From JBOFSR01 sp051651645 (lineage in GTDB: Bacteria; Spirochaetota; Spirochaetia; Treponematales; Treponemataceae): DNA of 31,199 nt. The stretch is taken from NCBI GenBank assembly GCA_051651645.1, contig JBOFSR010000112.1, positions 1-31,199 of the forward strand, written 5' to 3'. The position numbers and the translations under genes are program-made. The notes under the pieces are model-generated. The model ran no database searches. It was not told the DNA's origin and was given only the letters and a program-made list of their open reading frames with translations. Below are positions 8,698-13,599 of this stretch, in pieces. Each line of letters starts with the position of its first letter. The stretch's first letter is position 1.

Positions 8698-11485
8698 TAA
8701 CACTAAAAATATAGAAACAAAGTGGGAATTTGGCGTTTGGATAAAAGATGACGGTCGGTTATATAGCTGGGGTGATAATGAAGCATCGCAACTTGGACGT
8801 GAACCCAATCAAAATACACCTGATAACCTTCCATCGCAAGTAGCTATGCCTGAAGGTGTGTCTGCTTGGGAGAGTGTTTCTGCAGGTGCTAAACATGGTT
8901 TAGCAATTGGATCTGACGGACAATTATATAGTTGGGGTGATAACTCATACTCTCAACTTGGACGATCAGGTGAAGCAGATAAACCTGCAAAAGTTCCTTT
9001 ACCAGAAGGTGTAACTCGATGGGAAAGTGTTTCTGCAGGTGGATATCATAGTTTGGCTCGCGCTAATGATGGTCATTTATATGCATGGGGACGTAATAAG
9101 GAAGGACAGCTTGGTCTTGGTGGTTTAGAAGGAAATGCTAGCGTTCCTACAAAGGTTTCATTCCCTACAGGTGTAACTCAGTGGAAATCCTTTGTTGTAG
9201 GTCATTATCATACCTTTGCATTCGCAAGTAATGATAAATTGTATGCGTGGGGTAAAAATGATAAAGGACAGCTTGGTATAGGATCTACTACGAGCACTGG
9301 TACGCCTACTGTAGTAACTCTACCTAGTGGTGTTTCTAAATGGAAGGCTGTTGCAGCAGGCGATGCTCACTCTTTAGCTGTTGATCAAAGTGGCAATGCA
9401 TATGGCTGGGGTGATAATACTTATGGACAAATTGCTGATGCAACCACAAGTTCAAGAACTACTCCTAGCAAAATATCTTCTTTAAGTAAGATATCTAAAG
9501 TTGCAACTGGAGCTTGGTTCTCTATGGCTATTGACTCTGATGGAAAATTGTTTAGTTGGGGCCATAATGAATACGGTCAGCTTGGTCGTTCTACCGACGG
9601 TGATATTGTAAAGACTCCAGGTGCTGTTGAAAGTGCAGAAGGAGTGCTTAGGTGGATTAGTGTTTCTTCTGGATTGCGTCATACTGTGGCGTATGGTAAT
9701 AATTCTAAAGCATACTCTTGGGGACAAAATATTAAAGGAGAACTTGGACGTGCTGTATCAAATGATCATGAAATGCCTTATGATAAACCTATTGCAGTAG
9801 GATCCTACCCTCCAGTAACGACTATAACCTTAAATCCCTCTACATCGACTTATAGTAAAAATGTAGGTGAAAGAATAGAGTTTGAGGCAAAAAGGACTCC
9901 AGATGTTGCAATAACGCCAATTTCATTTACTATTAATAATACTGGAATAACTGGAGAGGCTCATGGAGAAGATGTTATTCTCCGTGCGTGGGCAGGTGGT
10001 ACGACAGCAGTTGCTGTAAAGGCTGATGATGGCACACAAACTTTAAATGTTACCATAACAGGGCTTGCATACAAACCTTCTCTAGCAACTTCTACTGTTG
10101 CACTTACTGGCTGGGGTACTCAGGCAGATAAGACAAAGCTTACTACTATTGCGAAAGAGTTACATGGCTTACGAGTAAATTCTATTGCCGTGGAGGCATT
10201 TAAGGATTCTTCTGATTTGCAAGAGGTACACATACCATCAAGTATAGAAAGGCTCGGTGAAGATTCTTTCCTTAATACACCAAATCTTGTAGATGTATTA
10301 ATTGATAGTAGTAAAATTGCAAATTTAAAAGACAATTATTCTCAACTTTTTGCAGGTCTTAAGAGGGTGTATGTTAAAGATGGTATAAAGCTAGAAAGTA
10401 ACAGTCATATAGCAAGAACGTTTAAGTATACAGGCAATTATCCTGCACGTGAAGGCTATACACTGTATAGAATAGAGTCGAAAATAGGGGCTATTAATAT
10501 ACAAAGAAAGGATAGAACAAGTAATAATGACTATATAACGAATACAAGGCAATTCATTTCTCCTACTGGTGATATGCAGTTAGAGCTTGCTTTTGCGAGC
10601 GATAGTGATAAAAATAGATTTCAAAATGAGGTAGTATGGTCATGTAGTAAAAAAGATATTATAACTATTGATGAAAAAACTGGATATATACGTGCTCTTA
10701 ACAGGTATGGTCTAGCTTTCCTGACAGTTACTGCAAGTGTTCCATCAGAAGGAGTCTCGGTAAGCTTTGTTCTCGAGTCAGTGAATCTCGCTAATATTTT
10801 CTATCTAAACGACCAAATCTATGATGGTGTAAATAGCCTGTATCTAGAGATTGACGAAAATGGACACGTTCCTGAGAGAGATCGTAATGGTGTGTATGTT
10901 GGGGGCTACTCTTATGTTGTTCCGGAAGGAGAAACAGGAAAACCGCTTATTATTAAAAATAGCTGTGATACTACGATTGATGTGTTTTTATCCATGGAAC
11001 AAAAAGCACAGATTTGGAGGGGTGATAGTGATGCTGCTGTGCGTGTAGTTGGCTCTGGTAAAGGTAGAATAAACTTACATCTATTCGTACGGGGGACAAA
11101 TAATCAGAAGGATCCAGCCAAGGAAGATAAGAATGAAAACCATATGTTTGCCGGAATATCGTCAAAATATCCAGCTTTTGATGCTTCTGGGTATGAAGGT
11201 GGCGTTATGATAATTTTATACTCTAGCGTTCCTGATGGTACCTATGCTACGATTGGTTTTGCAGGAGGAAAAAATGCAAGTAAAGCTCTTTTTACTGGTA
11301 GAGTTGGCATTATGGCTTCTGTGCATGTAGAGAATCTCACTATAAGTTATGGCAGGCTACAGAACAAAGATAAAGGCGGCCTTGGCTTTCCCGTTAACCC
11401 TAAGCTTGAAAAAATGTCTATATATGATCATGATAAAGACCGCCCTCTAACACGGCTTAAATTTACAGGGAAACGCCCTTGGTAG
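2..11485 (+). CDS. Giant BIg2/RCC1/LRR repeat protein, 5' truncated
   Basis: The reading frame is open from the first bases of the window, so the true start lies upstream; 3827 residues are visible (residue 1 is the codon at base 2). Order of parts: 33 bacterial Ig-like (BIg2) domains of about 85 residues to residue ~2898, each with a W-[KST]-S core and often NATNQ before it; seven RCC1 blades (~2906-3271, motif DGxLYSWGDN); a degenerate Ig-like unit; a BspA-type LRR stretch (~3360-3463); one more Ig-like unit (VVWSCSKKD, ~3545); and ~230 C-terminal residues I do not recognise. BIg2 arrays are typical of surface adhesins such as intimins and leptospiral Lig proteins, so an exported, cell-surface or secreted adhesive role is inferred; signal peptide and anchor cannot be seen. 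No frameshift or internal stop interrupts 11.4 kb, arguing for an intact, selected gene. A strong terminator follows 41 bases after the stop. Confidence 0.93.
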   Translation, partial: EWKSDDESVAKVNKAGVVEAVGGGNAVITGVAKNTSDVSKSTVSVPITVSVPVLKVAFDEVGTFVGKSMNHVIEASITPIDATEDEVTKIEWKSSNESAIKVVGRGRRGTLTVVGEGSSVITASIPETNVKAEYIAFVVNEGSGNTESSVILPLDLTMTVGETWPESGVIKGDNITSDTPSVVSFSGKKLSAHKKGSAVISYYENKKKKTCAVTVKEAEVIVDGIQITTPQPIILDYMSSPTMLLEAYVSVLSGVAPKIEWTSSDMNVAQVDRSTGFVTANSAGHTNITAKAGGKEATCDVHVVILTENILLLSESFVKLEKDSEYTINTRVLPSNATDTTVLWESENPSIASVDERTGTITAHSVGGTTMWGRSKDGRSEVSCTVEVHVPVKTITITPKLSSMLVGEEIQLEALVSPSDATTAVVSWHSNNTGAISVANGKIKALKKGSSLIRAESTDGSGVFDEIRINVESISVTGLDLDESRLYMAAGDRKQINAKIIPENASSNKINWKSSDIRVAEVEDNGLVIAKTAGSTTISATTEDGNYRQTCVVTVSANRIEVSDVTVSKNITYLIVGGKEQLSAMIIPHNATNQSLEWKSDDTRIVEVIGNGLLEAKAVGSTTVRVRVGGFESSCEVFVSNTSVGVKGVCLNKRETSLQVNGSEQLGVMLVPYNATNQDVTWKSSSEGVAIVDKNGLITGISQGFTTITVRSNDGGYEDSCYVIVEQRAIPVVGVSINKKNTAIRVGRAERLIADINPVYATSQNLNWKSDDDKIATVTQGGQVLAHTVGSTRIRVTTVDGSKTDYCDVSVVGGGSNVSSVTLDKSTLLLRPEESQSLVATISPPNAINQQLYWKSSNDYAVKVDLAGRVIAKSLGSAIITVSLENGQVMDTCSVKVSLFVTSVELNKKTLELERGEVSKALVAQVKPNNATDKKVKWTSEDTKVVEIDENTGEMTALSGGVSIIRVEALDGSGKMDECEVLVVIPVTGVTIRPKPVVIEVNKSVSLYADVKPVDASKQGVKWDSEDKGIADVDVLGRVTGFASGKTRIFVTTDDGLLTDFCDVEVVVFATGVTLNETELKLSRGSQYAKLSAVVSGDPTIKSVVWSSNNEDSVSVNPKTGVLKAESQGFAVIRATTTDGSELFDECNVEVVVSVTGVRIDGDTFGFLIGEKFSLTASVSPSDATIPDVEWSSRDNNIVFIDKEGNAEAKSVGDTIITATTVDGKKTSRRDISVYPIVADGVVLNKNITYMSVGSQEQLFVRTVPAGITDLKFQWHSVDTSIVDVDPTNGRLTAKKPGTTFVSVVADTGGYSARCEVNVEFEPVLLVDMSLNKEVTYIRRNETEQLKEIFVPFNVTGQNVTWKSNNPNRVTVDASGVVTGLAVGSAIITATSQNGSHQRSCTVNVVEDSVDLTRIRLDKNSLTMNSNTFKPLVVSVEPANATNQNVTWRSLDEKIASVTKSGGIIAKSGGTVTIRVESDDKLLFDECLVTVKHVPVTGVFVKSQTFMVVGGTETLTAVVSPFNASDKKVLWSSSHPSFVSVDSVTGLLTAKRAGVARVTAKTSDGNYRSECEVNVLATTIPLHAIDIKKTTSLLVGTTELLSVFFDPNNATNQALTWKSNNDAVASVDKGGLISAHTSGTTKITVTSADGGYSTVCNVTVSNTNIPLQKLSFNETNYRLDPADELWLYPLYTPSNATNQSVTWKSSNTRTAEVDVRGYVIAKAVGETEITATSDDGKEAKCNVTVSILLEGIELSETSKTVYVGEVIDISENMKFIPDNATSKDVKWWSGLPSVGKVLSETEGKVEALSAGTATIYVEALNKEKSQASFTLTVKEPVKNIQIDPPSAAVEIGKEISLRAIVNPSNASNKEVTWSIDEASSTGKATFVADGILRGDEKGSVKVLATSKDNPEVIGESLIEVLYIYPEMIKLDTGIEYMAINDTRRLFVGFIPKNATNKKVEWSINEAESTGSVTLSKDGVVTAKKEGKVVVVVTAEDKGMDGSYDYSDKCEIYIGKNSVITNNIFMNKDVTYTTVGGTEQLRVIFDPHNVTNQEVTWSTSRSSAVEVDRAGVITGVSVGEAIITAKSSQNGKKIASCLVKVLANEVPLISFSIEEENLRLDPNASYVPKVVFSPQNATNQNIEWTASSTPSYVSVDRVSGLIRAGSEAGKSSTVTATLVDGKTGVSTEFADTIDVEVSTLATAITASPSTIVLRLGDINGQSVFLKEGWGVKFNPENTTDESHTFSSSRQDVASVTLDGTVEAVSGGVTVITITATDGSGVYTESTVSVETPVTKVEIFNDGANITDGLISLEVGHTTELVAKVLPDDATHQGVEWSIDPDDKAIASISANGRLKALSEGEARIILESTDGDIRATCKVKVARIGTGGVELYKNVTHIAVGGKERLTYRVFPENATDKEITWSGNDDAIAFVDADTGLITAVTPGVIEIVAKPVAGGTSASCKVYVSDKKVFAKGLSMNKTETNLLVGKTEHLGAIFNPFNTTDQELHWESGNASIVEVSDSGVVKGITAGSTTITARTLVGGYTATCRVTVASREVPVTKFEIAEKNYRVDPFTALLLRPTISPLSATDQFIEWSSDDREVATVDKYSGLVTAHKQGPVKITAKLINSSLETQVCDIDVSILSTGVTLTPATHELYKGETYSDWKYTVSPSEVTNKDVTWSSDDEKVATIDKDTGELTAVEGGSVTITATAADGTGKKATSTVKVLVRAESIVLKDKPPKLELDDTFSAWTYEILPKNTTNKSVEWTVDDSTVLEINSSTGRIKAIGKGVTLVTVTVKDGEVTDSCEVRVSVPVDKVTVSPKSLEFDIRATRQLTVEVSPENVSDSSVVWSIDPDFPEDVVSLTQTGKITALKAGATKVKVSTTDGFKSDYCDIVVSDVNTKNIETKWEFGVWIKDDGRLYSWGDNEASQLGREPNQNTPDNLPSQVAMPEGVSAWESVSAGAKHGLAIGSDGQLYSWGDNSYSQLGRSGEADKPAKVPLPEGVTRWESVSAGGYHSLARANDGHLYAWGRNKEGQLGLGGLEGNASVPTKVSFPTGVTQWKSFVVGHYHTFAFASNDKLYAWGKNDKGQLGIGSTTSTGTPTVVTLPSGVSKWKAVAAGDAHSLAVDQSGNAYGWGDNTYGQIADATTSSRTTPSKISSLSKISKVATGAWFSMAIDSDGKLFSWGHNEYGQLGRSTDGDIVKTPGAVESAEGVLRWISVSSGLRHTVAYGNNSKAYSWGQNIKGELGRAVSNDHEMPYDKPIAVGSYPPVTTITLNPSTSTYSKNVGERIEFEAKRTPDVAITPISFTINNTGITGEAHGEDVILRAWAGGTTAVAVKADDGTQTLNVTITGLAYKPSLATSTVALTGWGTQADKTKLTTIAKELHGLRVNSIAVEAFKDSSDLQEVHIPSSIERLGEDSFLNTPNLVDVLIDSSKIANLKDNYSQLFAGLKRVYVKDGIKLESNSHIARTFKYTGNYPAREGYTLYRIESKIGAINIQRKDRTSNNDYITNTRQFISPTGDMQLELAFASDSDKNRFQNEVVWSCSKKDIITIDEKTGYIRALNRYGLAFLTVTASVPSEGVSVSFVLESVNLANIFYLNDQIYDGVNSLYLEIDENGHVPERDRNGVYVGGYSYVVPEGETGKPLIIKNSCDTTIDVFLSMEQKAQIWRGDSDAAVRVVGSGKGRINLHLFVRGTNNQKDPAKEDKNENHMFAGISSKYPAFDASGYEGGVMIILYSSVPDGTYATIGFAGGKNASKALFTGRVGIMASVHVENLTISYGRLQNKDKGGLGFPVNPKLEKMSIYDHDKDRPLTRLKFTGKRPW
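4991..8697 (+). repeat. Higher-order five-domain super-repeat within the BIg2 array
   Basis: Domains 20-33 fall into a period of five. Type A units start with NYRLDP, NLRLDP or NYRVDP (near 5025, 6345, 7700; about 1.32-1.36 kb apart). The next, type B, units (21, 26, 31) share a lengthened second strand region (VYVGEVIDISENMKF, LGDINGQSVFLKEGWGVKF, LYKGETYSDWKYTV) and all three lack the cysteine found in most other domains. The unit before each A carries NK-T-x-VG (4755, 6065, 7425). This suggests duplication of a five-domain block, two full periods plus four domains of a third. Confidence 0.65.
8717..9812 (+). repeat. Seven RCC1 repeats (one complete propeller)
   Basis: Seven copies of the RCC1 blade motif occur at about 150-162 bp spacing: DGRLYSWGDN (~8750), DGQLYSWGDN (~8915), DGHLYAWGRN (~9070), NDKLYAWGKN (~9232), SGNAYGWGDN (~9390), DGKLFSWGHN (~9540), NSKAYSWGQN (~9703). 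Each is followed by xxGQLG-type residues and preceded by VSAGxxHSLA. Seven blades is the number needed to close an RCC1-fold beta-propeller. No cysteines occur here, unlike the Ig-like part. Confidence 0.9.
10070..10390 (+). other. BspA/TpLRR-type leucine-rich segment in the giant protein
   Basis: The peptide includes IAVEAFKDSSDLQEVHIPSS and then IERLGEDSFLNTPNLVDV, two units of the LRR_5 (BspA, Treponema pallidum LRR) consensus I-x-x-x-A-F-x-x-x-x-x-L-x-x-V-x-I-P. A third degenerate unit (LFAGLKRVYV) follows. Such segments mediate binding to host proteins and co-aggregation in oral bacteria (family knowledge); here it is short and inserted between two Ig-like units. Confidence 0.7.
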
Positions 11486-11526
11486 TAATAGTGCTAGCGC
11501 AAACTTTTAAGTAGCTACAAACGTGT

Positions 11527-11562
11527 AAGATAGAGTTGCCTTGTGCAACTCTATCTTTTTTT
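11527..11562 (+). terminator. Intrinsic terminator of the giant gene
   Basis: A perfect 13-bp stem (AAGATAGAGTTGC / GCAACTCTATCTT) with a 5-nt loop CTTGT is followed at once by a run of T. It starts 41 bases after the stop codon. The A-rich left side could let it act weakly in the other direction too, but no gene points that way. Confidence 0.93.
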
Positions 11563-11611
11563 ATACAAAACTTCAGCTGGGGGGTGCCAATAATAAAAAC
11601 AGTGCATGTTC

Positions 11612-11640
11612 TTTACTTTATTCTTGTAAACTGCTACAAT
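11612..11640 (+). promoter_or_regulatory. Putative sigma70-type promoter of gyrB-mutS2
   Basis: TTTACT (11612-11617), a 17-base spacer, and TACAAT (11635-11640). The predicted transcript starts near 11647, giving a leader of about 40 nt before the gyrB ATG. It lies between the giant gene's terminator and gyrB. Confidence 0.55.
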
Positions 11641-11685
11641 AGATTGTATTAATTTTCAAAATGATTGTATGTATAAGGAAAAATA

Positions 11686-13593
11686 ATGAGTGCAACATAT
11701 TCAGCAAATAATATTCAAGTTTTAAAGGGCTTAGAAGCGGTTCGTAAACGTCCTGGTATGTATATTGGCTCAACAGGTCCTGATGGGCTTCATCACCTTG
11801 TATATGAAGTTGTTGATAACTCTGTAGATGAGGCACTTGCAGGCTTTTGTACGAACATCGTTGTAACGCTTGAAAAAAATGACTGGGTAACCGTTGAGGA
11901 TAATGGACGGGGAATTCCTGTTGATATTCATCCTGTAGAAAACGTTAGCGGCTTGGAGCTTGCGCTTACAAACTTGCATGCAGGCGGAAAGTTTGATAAG
12001 TCGTCGTATAAGGTTTCAGGCGGATTGCATGGCGTTGGCGTCTCTTGTGTGAATGCTCTTTCTGTCAAGTGTGAGGCCTTTGTCTACCAAAAAGGCAAAA
12101 CCTTTGTTCAAAAATATAATATTGGTATAGCAGAAGAGCCTGTAAAAGAAATTGGCACAACGGACAAGCAAGGCACAACCATTCGCTGGCAGGCTGACCC
12201 AACAATTTTTACCGAAACAACAACGTATCATTTTGATGTGCTTGCAAATCGCTTGCGTGAGTTGGCGTTCTTAAATAGTGGCATTACCATTACGCTTAAA
12301 GATGAGCGGCTCAGTCATCCAAAAGAGCAGGTTTTTTTCTTTGACGGCGGGATTAAGCATTTTGTTGCCTACCTAAACGAAAATAAAAATCCTGTGCATC
12401 CTGAACCATTGCTGATTACAGGCGAAAAAGACAGCATTATTGTTGAAGTTGCCCTACAGTACAATGATTCATACAGTGAAATTATGCTTTCTTTTGTAAA
12501 TAATATTAATACTCGTGATGGTGGAACTCACTTGGTTGGATTTAAGTCTTCACTGACACGAGTGTTGAATGACTTTTTGAAAAAGTCAAAACTCGCAAAA
12601 AAAATGGAAGAAACACTTTCTGGCGATGACGTTCGAGAGGGCTTAACCGCAGTTTTATCCGTTAAAATACCCGAGCCACAATTTGAGGGGCAAACAAAAT
12701 CAAAGCTTGGCAACAGTGAAGTTAAGGGAATTGTAGATTCTTTTGTAACCGAGCAGTTGACTATTTTCTTTGAGCAAAATCCCTCCGTGATTGAAAAGAT
12801 TTTGGAAAAAAGCGTCCTTGCAGCAAAGGCTCGGCTTGCGGCTCGAAATGCACGAGAAGCAGCTCGTCGTAAAAATGCCCTTGATAGTGCAGGGCTTCCA
12901 GGAAAGCTTGCCGACTGCTCAGAAAAAGATCCGTCAAAGTGCGAAGTATATATTGTTGAGGGCGACTCAGCTGGTGGATCTGCAAAAGGTGGCCGCGACA
13001 GGCGTTTTCAAGCAATTCTTCCGCTTTGGGGAAAAATGCTCAACGTTGAGAAAACTCGCATTGATAAGGTTATTTCAAATGAAAAACTCCAGCCAATAAT
13101 TGCATCCCTTGGGGCAGGACTTGGTACCGATATGAATATGGAAAAATTGCGCTACCATAAAATTATTATTATGGCTGATGCGGACGTTGACGGCTCGCAT
13201 ATTCGCACGTTATTGCTTACCTTTTTTTATCGCTATATGACTCAAATTATTGAAGGCGGCTATGTGTATCTTGCTATGCCTCCGCTGTATAAGGTTTCTT
13301 GGGATAAAAACGAAGAATATGCGTATGATGACGAAGAACGCGATCTTATTTTGTCAAAAATTACAAAAAGCCTTGATAAAGTAAAAATTCAGCGCTACAA
13401 AGGTTTGGGTGAAATGCAACCTGAGCAACTTTGGGAAACGACAATGGATCCTGCACGGCGAAAAATGAAAAAGGTGTATCTTGATGATGCAATTGAGGCA
13501 GATCGTGTTTTTACCACGCTTATGGGTGAGCATGTTGAGCCACGCCGTAAATTTATCGAAGAAAATGCTGTCTATGCAACGTTGGATGTTTAG
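11686..13593 (+). CDS. gyrB: DNA gyrase subunit B
   Basis: 635 residues, the usual length for the short, insertion-free GyrB class. It is the ATPase/TOPRIM subunit of DNA gyrase, which adds negative supercoils to DNA together with GyrA. Visible motifs: GHKL ATP site EVVDNSVDEA (N45), EDNGRGIP (D72), GGLHGVGVSCVNALS (112-126), the transducer QTKSKLGN, TOPRIM EVYIVEGDSAGGSAKGGRDR (~421-440) and DADVDGSHIRTL (~498), and the C-terminal QRYKGLGEMQPEQLW tail that contacts GyrA. LPLWGKMLNVEK resembles GyrB rather than ParE. Start ATG is preceded by AAGGAA (11675-11680). mutS2 follows after 6 nt, so the two are probably one transcript. gyrA is not in the window; the A-type subunit at 28660 is a ParC-like protein. 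Confidence 0.95.
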   Translation: MSATYSANNIQVLKGLEAVRKRPGMYIGSTGPDGLHHLVYEVVDNSVDEALAGFCTNIVVTLEKNDWVTVEDNGRGIPVDIHPVENVSGLELALTNLHAGGKFDKSSYKVSGGLHGVGVSCVNALSVKCEAFVYQKGKTFVQKYNIGIAEEPVKEIGTTDKQGTTIRWQADPTIFTETTTYHFDVLANRLRELAFLNSGITITLKDERLSHPKEQVFFFDGGIKHFVAYLNENKNPVHPEPLLITGEKDSIIVEVALQYNDSYSEIMLSFVNNINTRDGGTHLVGFKSSLTRVLNDFLKKSKLAKKMEETLSGDDVREGLTAVLSVKIPEPQFEGQTKSKLGNSEVKGIVDSFVTEQLTIFFEQNPSVIEKILEKSVLAAKARLAARNAREAARRKNALDSAGLPGKLADCSEKDPSKCEVYIVEGDSAGGSAKGGRDRRFQAILPLWGKMLNVEKTRIDKVISNEKLQPIIASLGAGLGTDMNMEKLRYHKIIIMADADVDGSHIRTLLLTFFYRYMTQIIEGGYVYLAMPPLYKVSWDKNEEYAYDDEERDLILSKITKSLDKVKIQRYKGLGEMQPEQLWETTMDPARRKMKKVYLDDAIEADRVFTTLMGEHVEPRRKFIEENAVYATLDV

Positions 13594-13599
13594 TGAAAC

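Noticed and set aside
12761..13099. Open frames on both strands inside gyrB
   Set aside because: Overlap the conserved TOPRIM-coding region of gyrB and resemble no protein.
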